Shown here: positions 1 through 9,141 of the stretch, one piece after another
Layout: each line of letters opens with the position of its first letter
Numbering within the stretch: position 1 is the stretch's first letter
Assembly: GCA_023664345.1 (NCBI GenBank)
Contig: JAMPFQ010000006.1
Coordinates: forward strand, 30,915 to 94,914
DNA: 64,000 nucleotides
DNA from: Lachnospiraceae bacterium
GTDB taxonomy: Bacteria; Bacillota; Clostridia; Lachnospirales; Lachnospiraceae
Direction of reading: 5' to 3'
Position numbers and translations under genes: made by a program
Notes under the pieces: generated by a model
Database searches by the model: none
What the model was told of the DNA's origin: nothing
What the model saw: only the letters and a program-made list of their open reading frames with translations

Positions 1-1133
1 GACAATCTCGGGCTGCCTGTCCCACACTTATCAATGACATTCAGGCGCTTTGCCAGCTGCATGGGCTTGATATCCTGATGTATCGGCAGCACAAGGATAT
101 TTCTGGAAAGAATCCTTGCTGTTTCCGCACTTTCCAACCTCTCCACATCCGGATGCAGGTCTGGCCAGAATGTCATGGGAATCCCCAGTTTATGTATGGT
201 ATCAATCACCTTGTCCTTATCAGCTACATTTTCCAGGCTGTAAGCCGCCACATAAGGACAAAAACTCTCTTTCGGCAGCAGGGAACAACTTTCCGGCGCA
301 ATCCTTGCCATCAGTGCGTTCATCATGCATAGATTTTTTCTTCTCATATAGGCATATTCCTTCAGTTCCTCATAGGAATAACCCATAAGCCAGGCCTTCG
401 ACTGTTCTGACAGGGATACGCCTGTCTGTGTCTGTTCAGCAGTATCTCCATAATGTTCCGTAAGGCTATAAGTGGACTTTCTGTTTTTCCTCAGGATCTT
501 CTGGAAAATTTTTTTACATTTCCAAGAAAAGAAAGCGGAAGAATGAACAGGCGTTGATATATCCTTCTCCATAAGTTCCACTATGGATCTTGTGCGCTCA
601 TCCACAACATTCCATTTGATGATACCACCCTCAGGGATCGGCAGGCTTTTATGCGGACTGAACAGGACAAAATCTCCTCTTTCCCGCAATATATTTCCAC
701 CAAGAAGCATGTGCTCACAATCTTCTATAAATACCGCTTTATTTTTATTGCAGAATTCCCTGGCAGTTCCGGTATCATGAATACTGCCAAAATAATGAAC
801 CTGCAAAAAAATATCGACCTTGTTTTCTTTCGCTTCATTCCTGATCCATTTCCAGTCCGGATCCAGTGTTTTCGTAACCGGGTATCTCAAAACGGATACA
901 AAGGAAAGCCAAAAAAGGTTTTCTGTTGTCGCGCTGAAAAAATCGGGGAGCCAGATCATGACCTTTTCCTGGCATGCTACCGTCTGAAACTTCTGAAGAA
1001 TCAGCCGGATGGATTCTCCGCTTCCGCGCGTCCAGATCATATTTTCATCATTCCAATATGGATCAGATGCTTTTTTCTTTCTGCCTGTCAGCTGCTTCCA
1101 TGAGGGAAGCGCATTGTCCGAAATATGATCCAT
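1..1133 (-). CDS. DegT/DnrJ/EryC1-like PLP-dependent aminotransferase, C-terminus beyond window
   Basis: An open frame runs from the ATG at 1133 to the window edge, giving about 377 residues and no stop. It contains VFIEDCEH (about 134-141) and FSPHKSLPIPEGG (about 158-170), the pattern of DegT-like sugar aminotransferases in which an Asp contacts PLP nitrogen and the Lys (about K162) forms the Schiff base. The start lies 4 bp after the stop of the neighbouring gene, so it is co-transcribed as a distal member of the capsule operon. An amino-sugar-forming or related PLP role is inferred from the family. The N-terminal part is diverged from typical NDP-sugar aminotransferases, so the substrate is open. 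Confidence 0.72.
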   Translation of the reverse strand, partial: MDHISDNALPSWKQLTGRKKKASDPYWNDENMIWTRGSGESIRLILQKFQTVACQEKVMIWLPDFFSATTENLFWLSFVSVLRYPVTKTLDPDWKWIRNEAKENKVDIFLQVHYFGSIHDTGTAREFCNKNKAVFIEDCEHMLLGGNILRERGDFVLFSPHKSLPIPEGGIIKWNVVDERTRSIVELMEKDISTPVHSSAFFSWKCKKIFQKILRKNRKSTYSLTEHYGDTAEQTQTGVSLSEQSKAWLMGYSYEELKEYAYMRRKNLCMMNALMARIAPESCSLLPKESFCPYVAAYSLENVADKDKVIDTIHKLGIPMTFWPDLHPDVERLESAETARILSRNILVLPIHQDIKPMQLAKRLNVIDKCGTGSPRL

Positions 1134-1137
1134 CACG

Positions 1138-2265
1138 TCATATCCTTTCCATTTGTTCCTTAAATTGATCAAAATCCGATACCATCTGGATATTCATGCA
1201 TTTCCCTTTAGAATGCAGCTGCTTTACCACTTCATCCATCTCTGTGATAAGTTCCAGATCAACTTCTTGGTTTTTGCCCCTTACCATAGGGGAAAGGAAA
1301 AAACCTTTTACATCATCTCCCAATATCGCTGTAGCACTTAGTACGCTGTTAGAACTCAGACTGATAAATATATGCCCTGAAAAGTCATGATTAAGTTGAA
1401 CCACTTCCCAAGGGATAGCCGATTCCCGGCTGACGATCAATCCGTTGTCTTCATATATTGTCCTATCATCACGAGGATGCATTTTTACCAGAAGATTCTC
1501 CTTTCCCACAAGGTCTGCAATCCTCAGCACGATCTCCGTTTCTCCTACAGGTTTTCCATCAATATCCGTCGAAGTAGCAAAATAGATATACTTTTGTGGA
1601 AATATATGTTTCTCAGGAATATACACAAAAATGTAATTTAATATATCTCTTAACTTTTGATCTTCCCGGCTCCACGCTGTGATCTGCCTGCACTCCAATC
1701 CATATTCCGCTGGGACACATTCAGGATAATAACAGTAAAACTTATGGTAACATTCTGACATATCTTTACGCGGAATCATCTTCCTCAGAAGCTTTGTAAG
1801 CCAAATTCTCTTACCCGGATTCCGCAGTATGACATCTGCATAACTGCTTATCGCCTCTTCATAAAAGATACATTCTGGTTGCTTATTTTTTTCCTGATTC
1901 ATATCAAAAATGGTATATGTCAAAACCCCATACTGAAAACTGAATATCATGTCATATATCATATCATCCCACAGAAGCGACCTGTACTTTTGGTTTTTTC
2001 CAAAATTTAATGCCATGACATCAAAAAAATCCCTGATTATGCCTTGTGTGTAAGTATATTCTTTTATCTTCACTTCTTTAACGCGCCTGAACATATGCAG
2101 TTCCTCAAGCTTTTTTGCAACTGCCTCCGTATTGCGAGAGTAGTCCGACAAAAGCAGGTCAACCTCGTATTTTTCTGAATGATCATTATCAAAACCACTA
2201 ATTTTTATTTGGATGGCATTGATCAGCTGCAAATATGTATTGCAGATAAACAATACTTTTTTCAC
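1138..2265 (-). CDS. GT52/sialyltransferase-like glycosyltransferase
   Basis: A 375-residue protein starting MKKVLFICNTYLQLINA, the typical N-terminus of GT52 and polysialyltransferase-like GT-B enzymes (LOS/capsule sialyltransferase clan). It has an HP-type motif KMHPRDD at about 261-267 and a serine motif SLSSNS at about 302-307, both in the positions where these enzymes bind CMP-sugar. No signal peptide or TM segment is seen, so it should act at the inner face of the membrane on a lipid-linked oligosaccharide. It lies between the deacetylase and aminotransferase genes with short gaps. Sialic-acid specificity is not proven: no CMP-sialate synthesis genes are in view, though the operon continues past the window. 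Confidence 0.7.
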   Translation of the reverse strand: MKKVLFICNTYLQLINAIQIKISGFDNDHSEKYEVDLLLSDYSRNTEAVAKKLEELHMFRRVKEVKIKEYTYTQGIIRDFFDVMALNFGKNQKYRSLLWDDMIYDMIFSFQYGVLTYTIFDMNQEKNKQPECIFYEEAISSYADVILRNPGKRIWLTKLLRKMIPRKDMSECYHKFYCYYPECVPAEYGLECRQITAWSREDQKLRDILNYIFVYIPEKHIFPQKYIYFATSTDIDGKPVGETEIVLRIADLVGKENLLVKMHPRDDRTIYEDNGLIVSRESAIPWEVVQLNHDFSGHIFISLSSNSVLSATAILGDDVKGFFLSPMVRGKNQEVDLELITEMDEVVKQLHSKGKCMNIQMVSDFDQFKEQMERI

Positions 2266-2289
2266 TTTCCATTTACCTCCGGTTTTTAA

Positions 2290-3075
2290 CTATTTCACCA
2301 TTTCCCTTGTAAGACAGACGTTAAGTTCACCTCTATCCGACAACTTGCTGAGCCACTCGCACAAATTTTTGAAATCATCATAATCCCAGCTGAACAGATC
2401 CTCGTAAAACGCTTCTCCTCGTTTCAAGATACTGTGGAACATCAATATACAGGAAACAGAATCCCCGCTTTCCATCAGACGTTCTATAAAATATCTGACT
2501 TCTTTCAATCTGTTATCACGCAATACGGGCACCCTGTACAGCCAGAAAGTATCCTCCCTGTCCAAAACAGATACTTTATTTATCCAGTAATACAACCAGG
2601 GTACATGTATCATTCTGTTAATCCGTCTTACACATCTCCTGAAAAATGTAAATACCTGTTTTCTGTCTCCCAATGCCATGTAAAGTATCCCGTTTTTTTT
2701 GAACACCTCAACCGCCTGAACCATATTTCCCCTATCAAAAGCCGAACTTGGACTTGCCATCCCTAATGACATATCCGGTTCATGCATATATCTGTTCCGT
2801 ATTTCCTCTATGCCTGTCAGGAGATTCTGAATATCATTATCATGCCTGTGCCCATGACCTGCGATTTCTACCAATGGACTCTGCGCCAATTCCATTACTT
2901 CTTTTTCGGACAATGGCTGCACCCCACAGGGTTTATCACTCTCAGCTATAGTACTGTCGATATATCCAGTGGTGATATTCAATGTAAATGGCATTCCAAG
3001 GGGTTTTAAAATATCCTTATGCACACGGTAGGCATCCCACCTTCCATCATCAAAAGACAACACTAATCTGACCAT
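2290..3075 (-). CDS. polysaccharide deacetylase (NodB-like) family protein
   Basis: A 261-residue protein beginning MVRLVLSFDDGRWDAY. LSFDDG is the first NodB motif with the catalytic base and metal-binding Asp. GHGHRHDND at about 73-81 resembles the second, metal-binding His motif. Later NodB motifs are weak. No signal peptide is visible, which suggests action on cytoplasmic lipid-linked sugars or a noncanonical carbohydrate esterase. It is embedded in the capsule operon, 10 bp downstream of the wzy-like gene, so de-N-acetylation of a repeat-unit sugar is the best inference. Confidence 0.7.
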   Translation of the reverse strand: MVRLVLSFDDGRWDAYRVHKDILKPLGMPFTLNITTGYIDSTIAESDKPCGVQPLSEKEVMELAQSPLVEIAGHGHRHDNDIQNLLTGIEEIRNRYMHEPDMSLGMASPSSAFDRGNMVQAVEVFKKNGILYMALGDRKQVFTFFRRCVRRINRMIHVPWLYYWINKVSVLDREDTFWLYRVPVLRDNRLKEVRYFIERLMESGDSVSCILMFHSILKRGEAFYEDLFSWDYDDFKNLCEWLSKLSDRGELNVCLTREMVK

Positions 3076-3085
3076 ATCATCCTCC

Positions 3086-4267
3086 TCATATATTTCTTAT
3101 ACTTTTTTCTTCCATCCTGTTTCTGCCAGATAAAACAAAATAGAACGCAAGCACTAAGAACATTAACGGATCTTTCAGAGTCGTCTGAAAGAATCCTTGA
3201 AATGCATAGAGAAGCAGAAACATCCCACAGGGATCTGAAAATCTGTTTTTTAACTGTCTACACACAAGTTTAAATATTCCCCCTATAAGCATAGAAAATC
3301 CTACTATGTTATTTTCCAAAAGACATTGTAAATAAATATTATGTACATTTGACTCTGAACGATGAAGATTGTATGCACTGCTCAGAAAATCCATCGCATT
3401 ACCACACCCTACACCCAATGGATTATCAAAAATTCCCCTTAAGGAAGCTTCCCACATAATCAGCCTTGCACGACTGCCAGCCTCGTTGCCTATATTAGAA
3501 AATCTTTTCAAAACATTATCCAGCAACCCTATACTATATGAAACAGAAAATATCATCCCCACCAAAACCAACACTACCAGAATCCGTTTGAATAATTGCT
3601 GCCGGTTATCTTGATACAGATATATAAGAATCAGCAATACATTAAGCATCATTCCTGTTCTGGATATATACACTACCGACAGCAAACTGGAAAACAACCA
3701 ATATTTATATTTCCACTTATCCCTGAAAAACACACCAAACATAGCCATCCAAGTAGCTTCCAGATTAACGCCGCCCCCAAAAAAAACTGTAATAGTGGGG
3801 TGTGCCCATCCATTTCTTAATGCCCTCACAATATCCTGCATATGAATCAATATATTACTCATGATCAAAACCGCTACTACAAGTGCAACTGATTCAAATA
3901 TGCGTTTTATCACTTTTTCATCGATACAGTCAGACAGACCTGCAACACACGCCATGATAACGATTCCGTATACAGTAGAAATATATCCGGAATTTACGCC
4001 ATATTTAGACAAATTTATCAGCCAGATCAACGTCATCTCAATAAAAAAGAGGAAGACATAAATATATCCTTTAGGAAATTTCCATTCTTTCCTGCTTAAC
4101 GCAAGCAATATGAGAAATATGGCTAAAATATTATGTATATGCAGACTGGAATTAGTACCTTTCAACCTCAAGAACAAATCAGCATCAAGTCCCGTAAAGC
4201 AATTAGTAAAAATCCACAGCCAAAGCACGAAATAAACAATTCCATTTAATTTTATTTTCAGCCTCAA
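3086..4267 (-). CDS. O-antigen/capsule polymerase (Wzy/O-antigen ligase family)
   Basis: A 393-residue, very hydrophobic protein with about ten predicted membrane segments and a large extracellular loop near residues 260-310 (GSRARLIMWEAS, then NPLGVGCGNA and VHNIYLQ). The H-N-x-Y/L and G-G-N pattern in that loop is typical of the O-antigen ligase/polymerase family (PF04932). It should polymerise undecaprenyl-linked repeat units outside the cell. The first codon is TTG at 4267, with AGGA about 11 nt upstream. No Wzx flippase lies in the window, so it is expected further downstream (left of position 1). Confidence 0.8.
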   Translation of the reverse strand: MRLKIKLNGIVYFVLWLWIFTNCFTGLDADLFLRLKGTNSSLHIHNILAIFLILLALSRKEWKFPKGYIYVFLFFIEMTLIWLINLSKYGVNSGYISTVYGIVIMACVAGLSDCIDEKVIKRIFESVALVVAVLIMSNILIHMQDIVRALRNGWAHPTITVFFGGGVNLEATWMAMFGVFFRDKWKYKYWLFSSLLSVVYISRTGMMLNVLLILIYLYQDNRQQLFKRILVVLVLVGMIFSVSYSIGLLDNVLKRFSNIGNEAGSRARLIMWEASLRGIFDNPLGVGCGNAMDFLSSAYNLHRSESNVHNIYLQCLLENNIVGFSMLIGGIFKLVCRQLKNRFSDPCGMFLLLYAFQGFFQTTLKDPLMFLVLAFYFVLSGRNRMEEKSIRNI

Positions 4268-4318
4268 AAATTGATCCGTCCTTTCATTTCCTGTTCATTA
4301 CAGATCCAATATGTGTTT

Positions 4319-5320
4319 TTATCGGTACATCGTCCCTTTCTGTCCAAATCTGCGCCCCGCACGATATAGGACATCTTTTCCAAGAAGAGACGCCATTGCA
4401 CCTATCCTGTCCTTTCGGCGAAGATATGGGCTGAGATCAAACAAAACCATCATCCTGCTTTCTTTTATCCTGTTCCAAAACAATTCCCTGCTTTCTTTTT
4501 CTCTTTCGGGTATCTGTAAAAAAACAGTGCACATACTGGAAAACTTCCTGGCATAAAATGCTTTTTTTAATGTTGGATCATAGGACAATATATCTTTCTC
4601 CACCTGTTCCATCACAGACAACATGGTCAGTTTCCTCGAATCGTATTTCTGCCGTATAATGCTGTCCGCCCTTTTTCTATATGCATAGAGCGGCGCTTCA
4701 ACAACTGCTATACGCCTTGAACTCTGTAGCATTTTATAAGTAGTTGCCACATCCTCATATAGCCACCCTACAGGGAACCGGATGTCGCCTAATATTTCCC
4801 GCTTCAAGAACTTAAACGGCGCCCCTGTATTGATATCCCGATAAAACATACGTTCCAATGCATCGTGGGGATTTAGAATACTTATCCTGATATCTTCGTT
4901 CATTTCCCTTAACAGAGGCACACTGTCCTCCAGCTGTTCACCATCCCAAAAGGGTACTTCCTTTTTTATCATTGACATATCCGCCTGATTATCCTGTAAC
5001 GCATTTAGCATTACTTCCACAAAAAGATTGGATACAAAATCATCTGAATCTATAAATGCTATGTATTGCCCTGTTGCTGCCTCTATCCCGGCATTTCTGG
5101 CATCAGACAATCCGCCGTTCTGTTTATGAATCACCCTGATTCTGCGATCAAGGTCTGCATATTCGTCACAGACTCTTTCCGAACCATCTGTGGAACCGTC
5201 ATCAACTAATAGGATCTCAAGTTGTCCATATGTCTGCTTCCTGATCGAATCAATGCATCTTTTCAGATATGCCATCACATTATAAACAGGCACTATCACA
5301 CTGACTATTGGTTTTTCCAT
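4319..5320 (-). CDS. glycosyltransferase family 2
   Basis: A 333-residue GT-A fold enzyme: VSVIVPVYN at the N-terminus, LLVDDGSTDGS at about 36-46, then FIDSDDF (about 90-96) holding the DxD metal/nucleotide-sugar site. The C-terminal third is basic and probably lies against the membrane. It should add one sugar of the capsule repeat. The start is 3 bp from the stop of the FeS protein gene, so translation is probably coupled. The donor sugar cannot be read from the sequence. Confidence 0.88.
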   Translation of the reverse strand: MEKPIVSVIVPVYNVMAYLKRCIDSIRKQTYGQLEILLVDDGSTDGSERVCDEYADLDRRIRVIHKQNGGLSDARNAGIEAATGQYIAFIDSDDFVSNLFVEVMLNALQDNQADMSMIKKEVPFWDGEQLEDSVPLLREMNEDIRISILNPHDALERMFYRDINTGAPFKFLKREILGDIRFPVGWLYEDVATTYKMLQSSRRIAVVEAPLYAYRKRADSIIRQKYDSRKLTMLSVMEQVEKDILSYDPTLKKAFYARKFSSMCTVFLQIPEREKESRELFWNRIKESRMMVLFDLSPYLRRKDRIGAMASLLGKDVLYRAGRRFGQKGTMYR

Positions 5321-5322
5321 AT

Positions 5323-6528
5323 TTAATACTTCCTCAAGATTCTGACAAACATTTTTTTAATCAGGCTGTAAATACCCAGCTTATAACAGACCTGTCTGCC
5401 CATTCGTTCTATTTTGACACGTACTGTATCCGGAAAATATTTCTGGAATAATTCTTTTCCCGCCATATTTTCTGCATCCTGGAAAAATCCTTCTCGCTTA
5501 CGATTGTATTCAACGCTTTCATACATTTCTTTCACCTTATCCGTGATCATTTCAGGAGTCGTCTGGAAGATTCTGAAATGATCCTGTATCTGCTCAAAAA
5601 TCCTTCTTCCCTTTGATGTATGTACAAGTACACGAGTTGCTCCCAGATCATTATCCAGTTCCTTGGAAAATCTCCCCACATTGAATGCATCCCACATTGT
5701 AAAATCACTGACACGGTACTGTTTTTTAAAGGAACATTTATAGCAGGATGGCCGTACACTGACATTTGTGAAAAAGGCTCGGAGATAAGGATCCGATTCT
5801 ACACCACACTGATAAATTCTCCCATTTTTGTTATCCAGGGCAGTAATCACACTATACTTATATCCGTAAACGGATTTATCTCTGAAAACCAGATCAGCCA
5901 TCCGATTTTTTTTCTTCTCTTCTATATAATCGATATATTTTTTCAGTATCAGCGGCGATGGAACAGCCCGACAAACAACATCGCAGGTGATCAGATTTTC
6001 GTAATCTTTTCCCAGATATTTCTTGAATCCTTCAATCTGGCAGGGCGTTCCGGAATAACACACCATCCTTCCCTTTTCCAATTCATGTCTGGCCTCCCTG
6101 TATGTGTTGGCAGTGCTGCTCTGTACATACTTGCTTTTTCTGAACCGTCCAAGTTGGTCTGTATTGCAGACCCCAATATGCCTTGCCTGCAGCTTCTCGT
6201 TCATAGCAGCACCATAGACAATGCCGCCCTTTGATATTACATATTCGGCCAATGCGGTGAAAAAACCGCCGGAAGTGCTATCCTTTAGCACATCCAGGTT
6301 TTTATTCTGTATAAAGTATGCCTCCTGCTCAAACGGCTCTTCCCTGACAGGATTCTGAATCGGACAGACCGCTTTACATAAACCGCATTTAACACATTTA
6401 TCTTCATCTATGGACGGATATAAAAATCCTTCCGAATCAGTTTTCATGATGATGCAGTTTTTCGGACATATGTTCTCACAGGCCCCACACCCACAACATT
6501 GCGTTTTTAACTTAAAGTCATCCGTCAT
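5323..6528 (-). CDS. F420H2 dehydrogenase beta-subunit-like iron-sulfur protein of a polysaccharide locus
   Basis: A 401-residue protein. It starts with two ferredoxin-type clusters, CCGCGACENICP (about 11-22) and CVKCGLCKAVCP (about 45-56), followed by the Coenzyme F420 hydrogenase/dehydrogenase beta-subunit N and C domains (TSGGFFTALAEYVISKGG, then YSGTPCQIEGFKKYL). Such genes are commonly paired with polysaccharide pyruvyl transferase genes in capsule loci, exactly as here (6 bp apart). The real reaction in that context is not established. F420 itself is not expected in this taxon, so a flavin-linked redox or ketal/acid modification role is inference only. Confidence 0.82.
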   Translation of the reverse strand: MTDDFKLKTQCCGCGACENICPKNCIIMKTDSEGFLYPSIDEDKCVKCGLCKAVCPIQNPVREEPFEQEAYFIQNKNLDVLKDSTSGGFFTALAEYVISKGGIVYGAAMNEKLQARHIGVCNTDQLGRFRKSKYVQSSTANTYREARHELEKGRMVCYSGTPCQIEGFKKYLGKDYENLITCDVVCRAVPSPLILKKYIDYIEEKKKNRMADLVFRDKSVYGYKYSVITALDNKNGRIYQCGVESDPYLRAFFTNVSVRPSCYKCSFKKQYRVSDFTMWDAFNVGRFSKELDNDLGATRVLVHTSKGRRIFEQIQDHFRIFQTTPEMITDKVKEMYESVEYNRKREGFFQDAENMAGKELFQKYFPDTVRVKIERMGRQVCYKLGIYSLIKKMFVRILRKY

Positions 6529-6534
6529 AATCCG

Positions 6535-7701
6535 TCACCTTAGCGCTCTTTCCACAAATTTCCAAGAAGATTCGCACATTCCCTTTAATAAATCATTTAT
6601 CTTATCATATTCCAATTCTCTTTTTTCGATTTCAAGCATATCCGATGTCCGCGTAAGCAGCCTGGCCTTGTCTATATGTAATGTGTCAAACAGCGAATCC
6701 ATCCTTGTATTTGTAGACCCTTTAATTTGATCTCCGTATCTTTTGAATGCAAAAAAATTTTTATTTTCTATCAAAGAAAATGACGTGCCATGAAAAGAAT
6801 CCGTAATGATCACTTCCGCATGCCGGATCAGATTGATAAAGTCGCACGGACTTGCATCTACCAATTTCACATCATAATAGCATTCATCATACTTTATGTA
6901 TTGTTCCAGATGAATGATTGCAACCGTCTTAAGTCCGCGGCGGTTCGCATACCCGGCGATCATTTCCCTCTGCCATCTGTTATCTCCCAGCAAATATACA
7001 AAAATATATGGCTCAGTGTACAAAACATTATCAGGTATTTCTTGAAGCCATTCCTGCCTGCTGAGCATATACACTGGATCAGCCGTTACTTCACAGCTTA
7101 ATCCGCTGACTTCTTTCACTATTTTTGCTCCGCTCTCTTCCCTTACGGACAAATACCGAAAGCCCATCAACATTTGCTTATACTTTTCCCAATATTTGCG
7201 TGGTATTGCTTTCAGCCCGAAACTGGGCGCATAAGCGATCTTAGTCTGCCCCTCAGGTACAAATGCAAGAGTGTATATATCCGTCATGACACTGGACGGC
7301 AGCCATACCTGGTCGCTTCCTATCGCCACCGCATCGTACTTTCCAGCCAGCACGGACGCGTCATCCCAGTCTTTAACCTCTGTGCTTAATCTTAGATTCC
7401 CACTTATATAAGAATCAAATTCCCTATGTCTCGCCTCTAATTTATGTCTGTAATCTTTGTTGATCTTTTCGATTATTTTGCTAAAATAAACACCGCCTTT
7501 TCGACTTATCAATTCCATTATCTCTGCATTTTTCAGATAAAATATAACTCTTTTTTTTCTGGTGGAGTGCCACAGCAATTCCATATTCAGGATTTCTACT
7601 GTCACACCCAACTTCTCAAACATTTTTTGAGTTGCATATGTCTGCAAGACAGTGCCATAATTGACCGTTTTGTATGTAACTACCAAAAGAATCTTTTTCA
7701 T
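6535..7701 (-). CDS. polysaccharide pyruvyl transferase family protein
   Basis: A 388-residue protein beginning MKKILLVVTYKTVNYGTVLQTYA, the N-terminal signature of the polysaccharide pyruvyl transferase family (PF04230). A conserved C-terminal half contains VITDSFHGTSFSLIENKNF, the D-S-F-H-G motif. It should place a pyruvate ketal on a capsule sugar using PEP. I choose the ATG at 7701 over the one at 7716: a GGAG lies 9 nt before the former, whereas the latter overlaps that GGAG. It is adjacent to the FeS partner gene. Upstream is Rpn unit 1, which separates it from the earlier capsule genes. Confidence 0.83.
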   Translation of the reverse strand: MKKILLVVTYKTVNYGTVLQTYATQKMFEKLGVTVEILNMELLWHSTRKKRVIFYLKNAEIMELISRKGGVYFSKIIEKINKDYRHKLEARHREFDSYISGNLRLSTEVKDWDDASVLAGKYDAVAIGSDQVWLPSSVMTDIYTLAFVPEGQTKIAYAPSFGLKAIPRKYWEKYKQMLMGFRYLSVREESGAKIVKEVSGLSCEVTADPVYMLSRQEWLQEIPDNVLYTEPYIFVYLLGDNRWQREMIAGYANRRGLKTVAIIHLEQYIKYDECYYDVKLVDASPCDFINLIRHAEVIITDSFHGTSFSLIENKNFFAFKRYGDQIKGSTNTRMDSLFDTLHIDKARLLTRTSDMLEIEKRELEYDKINDLLKGMCESSWKFVERALR

Positions 7702-7792
7702 ACCGTCATTCTCCATGTCTGCATTTTATTCCTCGTTATTGCTTTATAAAAACAGTCACATAAACTGACTACCTGCCAGCATCTTTCTCCAA

Positions 7793-7839
7793 CAAAAAAC
7801 TCCTTCTGTAAGACAATCACATACCTTACATCAGGAGTT
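7793..7839 (-). terminator. Rpn unit 1 intrinsic terminator
   Basis: A 15-bp near-perfect stem (AACTCCTTCTGTAAG against CTTACATCAGGAGTT) with a run of six T on the minus strand lies downstream of the Rpn-1 gene. Its loop and inner arm (7812-7829) also form the left inverted end of the unit. Confidence 0.7.
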
Positions 7840-9045
7840 TCCTTTCCTTTTTATTCAGTTATCGTTACCCGTCCGCCGTTATCTCGCAGCGGTCACTTCT
7901 TCCTTTGTGCAGTTCAGGATGTTCATGATCAGGGACTCTTCCAGTCCTGCCTGGAGCATCTTACGCAGCACCCTTTCTTTTTCCTGTTTTGCTCCCTGCT
8001 TTGTGCCTTCCTGCCTGCCAATCTCTCTTTCTCTTTTACTCAAGTCTTCCAATGCTTTGCACATAAGCACTCCCTCCTCTACCTGTTGGAACAGTCTCCT
8101 GTCTCCCAGATGCGCCGAGATGACCAACTCGGTTTCATGGTTGAGTTTCTCCCTGCCTTCCTTATGGAACAGTTCTTCTAATCGGGACAGATTCCCGCGG
8201 CATTGCATTGCCTGGAAAAACTCCCTCAGGTCTGTATCATAATTTTTCGGGTCAACACAGTCTGCTTCTATAAGCGGAAACTCATAATCTTGAAATCGGC
8301 TGCCCAGCTGCTTCCTTAGTTCTGGCGAAATCCGAAGCAATTCCAACAGTCCCCGCTTCCCTTTCCATTGTCCCTCTCCCAGATACAAGACCATAGTCAG
8401 CACTGGGATCAGAAAATCATCCTGCTGCATTCGGCTTTTCCTGGAACGGTAATCCACATATTCCCCTTTTTCTTTGTGGATTTTATGTATCTCCCGGATC
8501 TGATGTTCATACTCGCTGGCATCATAGACCATGACCCTCTGCGGCATGCTGTAATCCGACTCGGTCTCTATCTCCAGACCGTAGCAGATATCATGTTTTC
8601 TGTCCCGCATCAGAACATCCCTTGTCTTTTCACCTGAAACAGTCCCAAGGGACGGATAGCTTCTCCTTAAAGATTCCAGTTCGTGCGGAACCAATATCCT
8701 CTCTCCACGATAGATCTCTGTGTTGACCAACTCCGCAAAACGCGTTCTGTCTTCAAAAAATCTCTTATCTAGTATGTCAATCTTCCCCATACATCCCTTT
8801 CCGGCCATACATAAGATGCAGCGTCAGCTTTCTCCTGTCAGCCATTTTTATGATTATGTGAAATATGGCTGATAACGCCGGAACCGGATATATCCGGTAA
8901 GCAACCCCGAACAGGATTAGAATTTCACAATGAAAGAAATGTTCTTTCGTTAAATGTATTGTAACAGATTCATTCTCTACTGTCAACAGGATCCTTTTTC
9001 CGCTTACTCTGTCTTCTGATATAAGGTATGTAATTGTCAAGGTAC
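7798..9045 (-). mobile_element. Rpn unit 1 (Rpn gene between inverted ends)
   Basis: A unit with the same plan as units 2 and 3. The left end (7812-7829) and right end (9021-9038) are inverted copies matching at 16 of 18 positions, and both are followed outward by related sequence (right: GTCAAGGTAC). The Rpn gene between them reads on the minus strand like the capsule genes. The 230 bp between the Rpn start and the right end (8791-9020) hold no convincing gene. Mobility is inferred from the three-fold recurrence of the structure. Exact borders and target duplications are not resolved. Confidence 0.55.
7879..8790 (-). CDS. Rpn-family PD-(D/E)XK nuclease / putative transposase (copy 1)
   Basis: About 303 residues, MGKIDILDKRFFEDRTRFAE at the start, related to the Rpn/YhgA-like family (recombination-promoting nuclease). 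The expected core is present: RKHDICYGLEIETESDYSMPQR, with the acidic residue of the E-x-Q/E motif retained, then YDASEYEHQ. The C-terminus has the Q/E/K-rich helical stretch that precedes the tail in this family. GGAAAGGG 4 nt before the ATG at 8790 supports that start over 8808. E. coli Rpn proteins are DNA endonucleases with reported roles in recombination and phage defence; the role here is unknown. It is clearly diverged from copies 2 and 3. Confidence 0.75.
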   Translation of the reverse strand: MGKIDILDKRFFEDRTRFAELVNTEIYRGERILVPHELESLRRSYPSLGTVSGEKTRDVLMRDRKHDICYGLEIETESDYSMPQRVMVYDASEYEHQIREIHKIHKEKGEYVDYRSRKSRMQQDDFLIPVLTMVLYLGEGQWKGKRGLLELLRISPELRKQLGSRFQDYEFPLIEADCVDPKNYDTDLREFFQAMQCRGNLSRLEELFHKEGREKLNHETELVISAHLGDRRLFQQVEEGVLMCKALEDLSKREREIGRQEGTKQGAKQEKERVLRKMLQAGLEESLIMNILNCTKEEVTAAR

Positions 9046-9063
9046 AGATACCGTCCAGCACCA

Positions 9064-9110
9064 ATAAAAACTCCCGGTATAAGACAACTGCATATCTTAC
9101 ACCGGGAATT
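9064..9110 (-). terminator. Rpn unit 2 intrinsic terminator
   Basis: A stem of AACTCCCGGTATAAG with CTTACACCGGGAATT, followed on the minus strand by TTTTTATT. It closes transcription of the second Rpn gene and contains the left inverted end 9083-9100. Confidence 0.7.
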
Positions 9111-9141
9111 ATATTCCTTCTACTATTCTATTATCTGGCGG

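Noticed and set aside
8777-9064. 95-residue minus-strand frame upstream of Rpn-1
   Set aside because: No ribosome binding site, no recognisable family, and it crosses the inverted end and leader of Rpn unit 1.
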